Below, piece by piece: positions 48,012 to 59,900 of a stretch of 64,000 bases of DNA (its first letter is position 1; each line of letters begins with the position of its first letter). The position numbers and the translations under genes were made by a program. The stretch lies in contig OZ022259.1 of the NCBI GenBank assembly GCA_963978905.1, positions 24,278,068 to 24,342,067 of the forward strand, in the 5' to 3' direction. Below the pieces are notes generated by a model, which saw only the letters and a program-made list of their open reading frames with translations, was not told the origin of the DNA and did no database searches. Source of the DNA: Trichostrongylus colubriformis. Lineage: Eukaryota; Nematoda; Chromadorea; Rhabditida; Trichostrongylidae.

Positions 48012-50556
48012 GCGTGTCTCAGGAGAACACACCCGTAATTCGACGAAAATCGAGGAAGTTTTTCCGTCACCCCCACACTCATTTACAGATAAATCACGTA
48101 AGTGCCTCTTAATACATAGTAAAGATTTCATGAAGGTGGTGGCGTAGTGGCTAGAAAGGCCGCAAAATGGCTTCGTGTTCGACTTCTAGTGGAATAGAAG
48201 GAATCGTCCACGGAAATTACTTGATTCTGGTCGTCTCGAAATCACTCTAGTAGATACAGTACATTAACAGAAACGAAAAACCGGGAAATTTCCTCTATTT
48301 TAAGGCGGAAATCGACAAAATAGAGAGAAGAGTAACTCGTTGAATTCCCGCCACACTTTCCGACATAACATTTGAACAGTGCTTGGCGGGCAGAGCGCGG
48401 TTCAAGTTTTAGCGTCCTATGGCGTCTCACTCTGTGTCCCTGATCACGTGACTGTCGCCCCTTTGCTCCCCAACTCTCTAGTGTCCAAACCCACTCGGAC
48501 GCCCCACCCCGTCGTCCGTTTCTTTGAGAAGCTCTATCTCAATAGGACCCTGCGCGAGAAACTTTGCATTTGGCCTTTAGTAAGCAGATATGGCATAAAT
48601 ATGTGCTATTAAAAGGGTCTAATTTGTCGTGGACGATTTTTCGAAATCAGTTCAAGGGAATGTTCCAAAATGGCCACGTTGCTTATTCGAAAGGCCCCGA
48701 TCACACTCCTGATGTTTTGAAATTAATCCACGCTCCTAGGTATGATGATCAAACTGGGCACTCCTGAGCAAAACACCAAGTGTGAGCGGGATATTTCGAG
48801 GAAAACCTAGCGTTAACTCAAATCCCACTTCTCCAAACATCTGCACAGCTCCTTCAATAGCAGCATGTCCAGGAAGCATGATGACTTGAACTTTTCACGA
48901 TTTCTTGCTATAAACATTGGTACCCTACTATCAAAATGAGATGAACGATGCGTCATATTGTAAAAACTGTGACGAATGGAATGGTGCTTATTTTGGGGAA
49001 CAAGATGCAGTCAGAGCCAGGTTATGATCTTCCGAAGGTAAAGTTGCGAGAACCAGCCGAATCTTTTCTCATGACCAAATATCTCCAATGGGATAATAAA
49101 AAGAATTTAGCGAAACTAAAGCAAAAATATGTTATCTTTCTAGTAGCAATGTTTTAGCCGCTCGAGTTTCTTCAACGTTGGAAACGCCACTGGTACCTGC
49201 TCGACGGAAGGGTAAGGGGCGAGATCTCGAATCGATCAGTCTGCCAAGAAATTTTGCGTGAGTCCCATTGATTGTTTGCGTGCTGGATTTTTGATAATTC
49301 CGGCTGCTAGAAAAGCCCTCGACCCCTTTCCTCGTCAAAAATTTATGCTTGAAAAAAAAACGACACTACTTATGGAATGACCCAATACATAAGGATAGAG
49401 CGCTACAAGGATGCACGGCAGAACTGGCTACTCCTCGGATCTGCTCCTAATAGACCTAGAGTGACTCATAATCGCGTCAACCAGTATCCACATAGTTGAA
49501 AGTATCTTTGAAGCGTCCAAGAATGGGTCACAAACTTCGGAAAGTACGAAATGAAATTCAAAAAGTTTGGACGAAGGGAGGATCACCTACATATGTCAGG
49601 GTGGGGAATAGGGGCTTGGAAAATGTGATCAATAGATTTGATTTCACACACAATTTGACCTGACCCACCATCGATACCGATCGCACAAAGCAATATCAGA
49701 AAAGGAGGCTCTATTTAGGGCATTTCTAAAGACAAGATTTTCTGTACATAGTTATCTTGTCTGTTCAAGCTCAAATGAATTATTATTTAACTGAATTTCC
49801 TACATTTTGGTGTTTTTTGAGGATTTAAATTCCGAAGAACTTCAGGTGAAACGCTTTCAAGAAATACTTGTGTCTCTTGAATGTGTGCACTTACTATCGA
49901 TATTTGCTCACACTAAATACAAGTCGTCCATGATGTGACTATGTGATGAGACTTTGCTGGCTAAGGGTGGTCTAGTGGTTGGAGGCGCCGCATCTATCGA
50001 ACATGGGGTCTTGGTCGAAACACTAGTACGCAGCCTGCATGAAGTACACTTCCCTGAATATCATCTGATCGATAGAACCCGCTAGACTTGGACACTTTCA
50101 AACACTCCACCGGATGGAGACAAAAGTTGAATACATGGCGTATTCCTGAAGAACCTTTTGAAAACCGTATTTTTTCGCATATTTTCAGACATGTTGCCCA
50201 TGTTGGATGGAACGGTGGCGGTGTGATTTTTGACGAACGTCTACTCGACAAACACAGTACCGTACCAGCGATAATCGATGCTGCAAACAAAATCGATCTT
50301 AATGTCTGCATTTTTCAGAGGAATTTTTAGATTTTTTATTGGATTTTCCGTTACTCACGAGTAACGAGTAGGAAAGAGGGAAAACGCAGTATTTCAGCCC
50401 GTCTATAATATGGTCAGCAGTGAGAATGGTTCAGACACTAGTCATTCTTTGGAAGTGGTCCTGGCCGGTTCAATGATGCACACCAAGGATCCGCTGTACA
50501 CTAAACCTCAGAGAAAAGCAGCTAAATTACCGCCCAGGCGTGCATATGAGACATAA
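48012..50556 (+). CDS. CRIB-motif (Cdc42/Rac-binding) protein, 3' exons
   Basis: Four exons chain in phase: 48012-48097, 49158-49257, 50189-50303, 50398-50556. Exon 2 ends ESISLPRNF and exon 3 begins (A)HVAHVGWN, which together match the CRIB consensus I-S-x-P-x2-F-x-H-x2-H-V-G exactly. HVAHVGW is the form found in WASP-type proteins. Upstream are short Pro/Ser-rich pieces (EEVFPSPPHSFTDKS). Downstream the last exon ends KLPPRRAYET before TAA. No kinase or VCA segment follows, so it is neither PAK nor a full WASP. The 5' exons were not found; a candidate at 47781-47857 fits in phase only in its less natural frame. The donor of exon 3 (AAT|GTCTGC) is weak; reading on gives a stop at 50328-50330. 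Confidence 0.65.
48136..48205 (+). repeat. tRNA-like SINE head
   Basis: GGTGGTGGCGTAGTGGCTAG looks like an A box and GTGTTCGACTTC a degraded B box. It lies in an intron of the CRIB gene. Confidence 0.4.
48250..48650 (-). repeat. Dispersed repeat, inverted partner of 56430-56790
   Basis: Long ordered similarity in opposite orientation to 56430-56790: AATTCCCGCCACA, GAACAGTG, CACGTGACTGTCGCC with TTTGCTCC, and GACGCCCCACCCCGTCGTCC blocks. A related piece is at 35040-35180. No terminal repeats identified. Confidence 0.55.
49965..50050 (+). repeat. tRNA-like SINE head
   Basis: GGTGGTCTAGTGGTTGGAGG resembles the D-arm of Asp/Glu-type tRNA genes, and TCTTGGTCGAAAC a degraded B box. It lies in the intron before the CRIB exon at 50189. 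Confidence 0.4.
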
Positions 50557-50859
50557 TTTCATTCTCGATAAAAGCTTTGAGCAATTTTTAATTTATTTAA
50601 AGTTTTGCATCTGTAGTACATGGGTTTTATCATGTTTTTTTTCACAGCGTTTTCAAAAAAAATTCTATTTTGTTGGGGTTCTTTGAATAAATGGCACACT
50701 GCCTTGATAGGTTGGAGCTGAATGCAGAAAGAAGACAATCTTGTTGGCCTAGAAGGCGAAATCCTTATCTCTATAAAAGGAGGCCAGAGATGTATGGAAC
50801 GATCGTGAGCGGAAGATGTGCTAGGCTTTTCAATAGTCCCCCGCCTGCATGTGCTCCTC

Positions 50860-51000
50860 TCACAAGTAAGCGCGTCACGTGCTGTGCATGACCGCCACAC
50901 ATTACAGATCCACGTGGCTCCAACCGATACGTCGCAGGCGAGGCATTCGGTATTATGTCCGCCACAAAAGGCATTCGGCAACATGTCCGCCACATATCTA
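50860..51000 (+). repeat. Dispersed repeat with TGACCGCCACAC core
   Basis: The core GCGTCACGTG...TGACCGCCACAC recurs at 55085-55130, 61745-61790 and, reversed, 62875-62935. Copies are short and diverged; element boundaries are not visible. Confidence 0.45.
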
Positions 51001-51724
51001 CCTTTTTTTAAGACAATCGACCAAATAACTCTGTCTGCTCCTTTTCGAAAAGGCAGAGCGAGAGGAATGTGCCATGCACTCAGCATACTTAAAGTCATAA
51101 AGTCAATTGAATGGATCCCCGGGCTCCACTTTTGATCTATAATGCTAGCCGATGATCGAATCAGTCTTTTAATGTTCTGCATAATTACGATGAGTATTCG
51201 AAACAACAAGAAAGATGAGAACACAAACACCAAATACATACATTATTATATTATACACCAGTGCCATTTCAAAGTTATTATTGGCCTGAATGCAAGGTGT
51301 ACATGAATGAATGATTGAATAGTGGTGAGAAACGGGATAATATTAATTTGGAAACTCCTGTGAAATTCTAGTGATCGCTCTCTTGAAATTATTGACACAA
51401 GGATTCGAGTTGGTAGGCATTCAAACTTTAGCACTCTTACTCTTAAAATGGCATGCACGCACTCAAAAATAGGGGGGGGGGGGCATGCAATGACATTTTA
51501 TAAAAAGTTGAACACCTGAACATTTTTAATGTCTCAATCTGCAAACCATAATTTTTCCCCGAGCCTTGATGGAAGAGAAAGGCAATTTCTACCCTCCAGG
51601 AAGGGTTCCAACTGGAACTGTGAATGGAGACTAGGTGCATCGACAGAGCTTTGAGCGCTACTTACAAATATGAAAAACAAAACTGCTACACGCCGCTAGG
51701 AAGCGAGCACTCGGGCACACATAT

Positions 51725-52400
51725 ATCGCAAGAAATTCGAAAGCCTCGCGACGTTTTTCGCGATCTGATGTTATTTAGATAAGCGTTACTGTAATTTGGA
51801 TGTTTTCACATTCGTCAGACGTTAGTATAAAAAGGGAGAATGTCGTAATACCTACGCTTTTCGCACTTGAATAAATCTGCCACTGAACTGGGTGCCGATC
51901 ACACTTTTCGGTGCATTGGCCGGGAAATGAACCTACGTCGCCGTGTGGCAGCGAGCATTCTACCTCTGAACCACCATACTTTTATCAGCTACTCTATTGG
52001 AACTGATGTCGTCATCTCAATGGGGACGCATGAACGTGATCACAATGAGCCAGTCGGAGGGATCCAACTGCACGCAATGTTGATAGATTTCAACTGACAT
52101 ATTTAATTGTTTGGATTGCTTTCTATTAGTTTTACTAGTTAGTTATGATTTGATTAGCTTCCTTGTGAGCTGTCACATTGATTCCATTTGTTCTCAATCT
52201 TGCCTTTATACTGGTGCAAACCCTTCTCGACTGTTTCTCGGTGGCCTGGAGAGTGCCGCAAAACATTCGAACGCCCAGCGACGCTTTCCACGATCTGATG
52301 CTAGATAAGCGTGACTGCAATTTTAATGTTTTAACATTCGTCAGGCGTTAGTATAAAAAGGCTAAAATGTCATAATGCTTTTGCGTGTTCACTTGTTAAA
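51725..52400 (+). repeat. Direct repeat pair with TATAAAAAGG box
   Basis: About 145 bp at 51725-51870 recurs at 52250-52400 in the same orientation: CGATCTGATG, AGATAAGCG, ACATTCGTCAG, GTTAGTATAAAAAGG. The pair encloses about 380 bp that holds a tRNA-Gly-like sequence. It could be a small LTR-type element or a local duplication. Confidence 0.5.
51912..51979 (-). pseudogene. tRNA-Gly(GCC)-like pseudogene
   Basis: On the minus strand GGTGGTTCAGAGGTAGAATG, the anticodon region CTCGCTGCCAC, and TTTCCCGGCCAATGCA match tRNA-Gly(GCC) in order. The anticodon stem has several mismatches and the T-arm reads GTTCATTTCCC, so it is dead or the head of a SINE. Confidence 0.6.
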
Positions 52401-53559
52401 GACAGTGTTAGGGGTAATGTGGGTGACAAAGAATCCCTAAGAGGAGTCATTCACTCCAAAACCACGGGTCTGAAAAGCCTATTTGCGGCGAAGCCCCCGC
52501 GAAAGGCGCGCCTCGAAGCTGTGGCAGAGGCGGCCTTTTTAGCTCCAGCCACCTTACTTAGCTTGGTCCGCCCCTAGCGACTGATTGGCTGGGTGGGAAT
52601 AGAAGGTATCGCGGCCTTCTTCCTCAGTTTTGGCTTGAAGCTCATTCCAGAAATAGGATGCTTCCTCATTTCCGAACATCCCTCCGTGTTTAGGATATGG
52701 CAACACGTTAATGGAAAACTCGTCCGGACTACCCGCCTCTCCGCGGGAAGGATCTACGTCGGGAATCATTGGTGGGGAAGGGTCCCATTTTTCAAGTTTT
52801 TGACCATTTCCATCAGTTTTTCTTCGATGTCCTGTTACTAGGCATCTCGACTTTCATATTCAATACCTCTCTTTCTTTTCTGCCGAATTTCCCCAAACAA
52901 TGCCTTTCAATCTACCGTGGAATCGCGTGCCGAACGTGATCATAATTAAGGTGCTAATCTGCAATACCTTCGCCAATGCTGTTGATTAACCGGTTCTAGA
53001 TGGATTGTTATGATTCGCAATATCGGTAGCTGTGACTATAGGAGACTTGCCTAACTCGAATGAATGGTCAATAGTCGATTTCGAAAGAATCTAGAGAATC
53101 TGGAACAATCTTACTTTGGAAGCATCTGATTACCCTATCGAAAGGTAGATTTTCTTTTTTACAAAATATCGCGCTCCCTACCAGTACCGGTTACTATCCA
53201 GGCACAAGGAATGAAATTATCATATCACAAGGCAAGAATGGATATCTTCAATCGAAAAATTGAAAAGTTCATAATGATTAAAATTGTAGACTTAGAGGTC
53301 TGCAGACAGTTGGCCCTCATGTGTGTATCAATCGGATGAAATAATCAGTGGAAGTACTCATGGGGCAGTTGAGACTATAGCACATTGTACTTCAAAGGCA
53401 GTAGTAGGGATAATCGGAGGCGATTATCGAAAGGGTATAAAATACGAAAGTCCAGCGGTTTACAAGTACGAAAGTGAAGAAAAAACGAGTGGAAAGGTCG
53501 AAAACTTGAGATATAGGAGCCTCTTTTTATCGTTGACTTCAAAAGGAGGCGGGCCCTGT

Positions 53560-53780
53560 TAGCGGAAAGAGGCGGGCTCTGTTGAAACATGTGCCATATG
53601 CTGTAGAAGACTGCTCTTGTGAAGAACAAATTCGCGCTTTTTCCGGAAATTTCGCTACATATAGATTTTCCAGAACTGTAGCTTTTATTTCGATGACTCG
53701 CTCAAGGGGTTCTCATTACTCACATCACCCCTACCACTCACTTCAAAGTCTTTCTCTGGAAGAAGATGTTTAGATACGCC
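53560..53780 (+). repeat. Dispersed repeat (pair with 35705-35930)
   Basis: Second copy of the repeat described at 35705, with GCGGGCCCTGTTAGCGGAAA and GGAAATTTCGCTACATATA as its best-preserved blocks. Confidence 0.5.
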
Positions 53781-53967
53781 CCTTGTCCAATCCAAAATTA
53801 AACATCACAATTTTTTTCAAGGAATCACTTATGAGACACAACGAACACGCCATCTAAGAAGGAGAAGAGCAAAGTTCTATAAACAAAGATTTTAAAGCTA
53901 ATCGAGTATCGAAGAAGTATTTAATAATTAATTATCCGAGGCTATTTGACCAGCACGGTGGCCACTG

Positions 53968-56900
53968 CTAGCAGTGAAGTGTGGCATTGTGATGTCGTTC
54001 CAAATATGGCACAGTACCCAAATCAAATAGCCAGTATGTCCAGGTGTTCATGTTCAGCGTGGTGATCAGAACACAGCAGATGTTGAGCAGCAGTCCAGTA
54101 GTGACCTGAATACTACGAGATCTTTGAGTGATCCATTCAAGGAAATGTGCGTGTCTGCCGAGGTATTTATAGCAGACAAAAGTTTGGAAAAAAACTAAAG
54201 TTAAGAAAAAACTAAATAAAAGAAACCAAAATATGACTATGTCGGTCAAAGGGACCATCCCTGATCCCCTGGTATTATGTAGAGCGGAATAATGCTTTCA
54301 TTTTCTCGTCGACTGCGTGACATCCCTACACAACACTTCCACACATTACGCTCCGCCCACTTTACGGACTCCTCCCACCTCACAGAAGCCATACACATTA
54401 GGTAATTCTGTATAGCTACGAACATCGTTATGATGTGGAAACAAAAGACGCTCACCATTTCGAATATTCCGACAATTTTCGTATCAAACACGACCGCGTT
54501 CGGAGGAGTGGCCATTGGTACCATGAAGGCGAATGAACACGCTACAGTGGCTGGCATTGCCAAATACAACGGATGGATATGTAGAGATTCGGCCTAGAAA
54601 TGTTTGGTACAATGGAGGAGTACATTTCTGAAAACGTGAAGAAGTAATTAATTGATGTAAATACCTGATCATCAATAGTAACGATGATTTGGTCGAAAAT
54701 ATGTTATTAGGCCGTTACATAATTAATGCGGCTTTTTTAACAAATTTATTAAGCAAGAACAATAATAAAATTTAACGAGATAGTGTTTGAATGATTATTC
54801 GGGAGCGTTATCACTATCACAATCGAGGAGTGCTTTCCATTCGGTATTCATCAAAACGCCAATTTTCACTGTAGAAAAACACAACAATAAAAAACCTCAT
54901 TAATTATGAACCAGCCTAGTAATGACAACCAGAGAGTACGATAACTCCACACCCAGGGAGCGGTGGATATCTTATCTACTCAAGGACCATAGAGACCTTA
55001 TACCTTGAGTAGCACATTTGAAGAGTCTCGGATGAAGTTCTCGAAGGAGGCTACGCAGGGACTCTTAGGTGAGTCAACCCTCCAAGTGACTGCATCATGT
55101 GTTGCGTGTGACCGCCACACACCGTACGTAACGATCTTGGATCGATATTTGAGCAATAGAGTCGCTATGAAACATAGCCAGAGGCGAAAAAGTATTGGGT
55201 ATTTGATTTCAACTGGGTAGAACCAGCGGGTAGACAGAAGGTTCATTTTCTCTGGATTCGGCCACTCGTAACATTTGTTTTCCACTAGCGCACTATTCAG
55301 CATCTCTTCATCTATTTTCAGTGATCTACCAAAAGTTCACCTGCTGCCTTCAACCAGTGTTATAGCATCAATGTTGTCTATAATAATTGAATTGCTTTTC
55401 ACTATTTTTTGTTTGCTGGCAGCTAACTCTGTTTTTTGTTGCAGCTCCCTAACCGAATGTAACACTACTCAACTAGCCATTATAATTGCCAATTCGTTTC
55501 TCAGCTGAATTCATCTTTGAGTATTATTGAACCAGTTGGGCTAGCGCACATTACTGCACGCGTCACTTATGGAAGCATGCCAGTCGGGCTTGATCGATAT
55601 CAATCGATCAATATCTTCATTCGAACGGTTTCCAGAAAAGGATAATTCATGTCAATCTCGTCCTTCCACATCAATCGATATCAATCAAGCTCATTTTGCA
55701 TGCTACCCTGTGTGACGCGCCAATAGTGTGCGCCCAGCCCAACTGGTATGTAAAATTCAGGATCTCATCTTTGCTGCGACGCCAGATATGAATTTCGCGC
55801 CATTCGCCTTTCGAGGCTCCTTATCAGCTCTTATCAGTTCCTATCACAACCGTTCCCTCACCATTGATGTCCCCTTACTAGCCCCTATATCACTTCAAAA
55901 ATTCAGGGTCCCAGCTTTGCTATAATGCGAGATGTGAATTTCTGGCCAAACACACCAAACACACCAGCAGACACACTTATCCGATTGTGTACCGTAGGAT
56001 AAACAAATAAATAAATAAATATGATCTGAACACAACTCTTATACTCACGATGCTCAAAACGATTGGTATGAGGATGCTTCCTGTGGACACATTACTGGCC
56101 ACCTCCGTCATGACTGTGATCGATGCGGTTACCAAAACTGAAATCAGTAACGCATTGTTCGTGGAAAGTGCTCGAATTTGCTTTTCAGCAGTTTGGAAAA
56201 CTCGCGTCGGATCACGGAGCGGAGTATACACGGTACATCGGCTTCCAGAAAATGCCGAACTTCCAACAAATCAACTACTCAGGTTAAAAATCAAATCAAG
56301 CACTCACGTTGTAAGTGAATAGAATTAAATTTGCCAAAAATATCCTTCATTGCGCAAGCTATCAACGTCGAAAGCCCAGATTTCTGAAAAAAAAAAGCTT
56401 TATACAAGCATCTCCTAGCATTCAAGGGAATCGTCCATCGAAATTCAAGTTATTTTGTTGCCCACATATGCGTTATGTTTACTTACTAAGCGCCGCATGC
56501 AAAGATTCACGCGCATATATAAAAATCCAACTGAAAAAGGGTTGCCCGAAGTGGCGGACGACGGGGTGGGGCGACCGATAAGGGTTTGGACGCTAGAGAG
56601 CTGAGGAGCAAAGAGGCGACAGTCATAAGATCAGGGATGCAGAGTGAGGAACGAATGGGCGCGAAAATTTGGACTGCGTGACTGCTGACAGCTGTTCAAA
56701 TGTTGTGGCGGGAATTCCAACGCGCTCTTCTTCCAGTTTTTCGATTTCTGCTTTGGAATGAGGGAAATGTCTATGTTCTCTCCGTGTAGTTGTTCATGCA
56801 TTGTATCTAGTAGAGTGATTTTAAGGGAAATAGGATCAGGGTTTTTCGTGCATGAGGCAGCTTACTCAGCGAATTGCTGATGACTGATTGCTGCTGCACA

Positions 56901-59900
56901 AGCTAGGAGAGGTCGGCGATGACGAAAAGGCAGGCATTGACAGTAGGAATTGCGGTAAGACAGCAGTATTCAGTTCGCCCATTATAGCTTTTCTACAATT
57001 GGATGTGACAGTCGTGGACGATGACTGCCACGTTTTTCGGCGCATCTGAATGCTGACTAGTTGCACAGTGCAACCTCTCAGGCCAACAAACCGCTTCGCA
57101 AGCACTTGCTCCATAGGAAAGTATTGTGGTACTCGCGTGCATGGTCGCTCACAGGGGAAGTATAAAGGGTGGTTCTCACCTCTACGCCTTCGGAAATCGC
57201 ATACCCACCACCGATTAGCAGCATACACGACCAAGTAAATTTGCGCTGCATTGTGGACCACGTCAAAATTGGAGAATAGTCTGAAAGATAAATGTAAAGC
57301 CGAATAATGAATATTTGTTTCCTTAGGTCAGGTGCTTTATCTGGAAGAAGGCTGACTACAAAAACTATGCGAAACTGCTATTGTGCTGTTGGAATTCTTA
57401 AAGACACCAGAAGGGGGTTTTTGGCTCACGGTAGAACAGACGTAGTGTGGATGTGTTTAAGTGGCCGCCATTGCACAAACTCGCCAATTTGACGCCTTGG
57501 CATGGTGCCAAAAGAAGATTTTTCTATCATAAATTTGTTTTTGTTTGTTTGTTTGTTTTGTTTTTTGTTTTTTCCTTTACTTTTTACTTTGTTCTTTCTT
57601 GTATTGTTTCTAGATGTTTGTTGTTACATGTTACATGTCGTATTGTTTACATGAATGCTAATGTAGTTAGGAATGTCCACTCCACTGCGCTAGGAGTCAG
57701 GTGCTACAACTAACGTTGGCCCACGGCCCGTCTCCTACAGCAGACAACTCGGAATGGATGCGCTGATGCGAATGGGATGCGAATACACGCCGCAGCGTCG
57801 CGCTTTTGAGTCCGGGTTTTTTCGCCTATTATCGCTTCTAACCTTGAGTGTTCATTACAAAATGCTCATTTCTTTGCATCCTCCTCTTGTTTCGGACCCC
57901 CTTCCGGTTCCTTCAAGCTGAAAGCAAGGTGCCTATGCGGGAAGTGTAAAGATTAGGAAGCCCCTCCAGCGCGTCTTTTCTCGCTGACCAGCGAGCCCAA
58001 GGTCCAATGGCAGATACATTCCGATGGCCATGCAACTTGCTTTACGAAGTTGAATTGCACATCCCAGCAATGCAAAAAATCAACTCATGGTCAGTTGAGG
58101 ACAACTTATCATAGCTACTGTCCATCTTAAAATCTCACTACTGAAGGCTCATATGGCGAGAATAAATTTGATTGGATCGTACGAAAAGAAGGGGCCTAAA
58201 AAGGGCTCAAAATTCGGATTCCTGCGCGACTCGTATCTTTCGAGAGTTCAATTTCGGTCACAAGAATGCTATTACAGCTCTTACCCTTTGCAGAAGGATC
58301 CCTTGGCCATGTGAACATCAGAAAGACAATCAGCATTCCGGGTACAGAATCCGTCAGGTATTTTCTATAATTAAACATTTGACTATGAAAATTTCAGGCT
58401 CAAATTTCAGTTTTCCAATAAAACTGTTTCCTGGGGTAACCCTCAACAATAATCAAAAAAGCTCACCCTTCCTCTGGGAACAGATCTCCCCAGCCTGCAA
58501 TAAATCCCGGTTTTCGCATGATCCAACAACCCATAAGGACAGCAAACCAGAGAAGAACTGATTTTTCGGCAAATCTGCAACAATCATGAAAATCCATCGG
58601 AGGTTAAAGCTAAAAGAATTAATACACTTTTTAATTTTTTTTTCATATATACAGTAAGAGACTTATTTATATATACAGTTCCATGAAGCATCCCTACTAT
58701 ATATAAAGCGCTAAGGCGTCTGTCCCTCCGTCTGTCACGAAATTAGGTATCATATGAAAAACGACCTGTGCAGATGGGGCCAAGTGTGGTATGGGTAGGG
58801 CATGGGACAGGAAGTAAAGACCACACATGGACCAAATTAAGCTCCGCCCACGGGGGCGGGGCGTGCACTGGGATGTTTGGCTTTCAGCCCGAAAATGTTG
58901 ATTACGTTCGAACGTGCTCCTAACGTAGGGAGAAGATGGATTTAGGTCAGGGATGAGTTTCAGAAAGTCAGGAAAGAATGCAGGGCACAGTGGGGGGGGG
59001 CATTTAAAGTGGTGGGCGGAGCTTGAACGTTACATGAAAAACGACCTGTGGAGATGGGGACAAATGCGGTATGGGTAGGGCATGGGACACTAAGTAAAGA
59101 CCACACATGGACCAAGTTAAGCTCCGCCCATAATGGGCGGGGCCGTCGTGGAATGTTCAAAAATTGTTGATTGGGTTCGAATATGCCCCAAACATAGGGA
59201 GAAGATGGATCAACGTCAGGGATGAGTTTCTGAAGGTCAGGAAAGAATGCAGGGCACGGTGGGCGGGGCATTTAAAGTGGTGGACGGAGCTTGGACGTTA
59301 CACGAAAAACGACCTGTGGAGATGGGGACAAATGCGGTATGGGTAGGGCATGGGACACTAAGTAAAGACCACACATGGACCAAGTTAAGCTCCGCCCATA
59401 ATGAGCGGGGCCGTCGCGGAATGTTCAAAAATTGTTGATTGGGTTCGAATGTGCCCCAAACATAGGGAGAAGATGGATCAAGGTCAGGGATGAGTTTCTG
59501 AAGGTCAGGAAAGAATGCAGGGCACAGTGGGCGGAGCATTTAAAGTGGTGGGCGGAGCTTGGACGTTACATGAAAAACGACCTGTGGAGATGGGGACAAA
59601 TGCGGTATGGGTAGGGCATGGGACACTAAGTAAAGACCACACATGGACCAAGTTAAGCTCCGCCCATAATGAGCGGGGCCGTCGCGGAATGTTCAAAAAT
59701 TGTTGATTGGGTTCGAATGTGCCCCAAACATAGGGAGAAGATGGATCAAGGTCAGGGATGAGTTTCTGAAGGTCAGGAAAGAATGCAGGGCACAGTGGGC
59801 GGAGCATTTAAAGTGGTGGGCGGAGCTTGGACGTTACATGAAAAACGACCTGTGGAGATGGGGACAAATGCGGTATGGGTAGGGCATGGGACACTAAGTA

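Noticed and set aside
50559..51239. 226-codon open frame on the minus strand
   Set aside because: It overlaps a dispersed repeat (TGACCGCCACAC core), has no family motif, and its composition is uneven. Probably chance.
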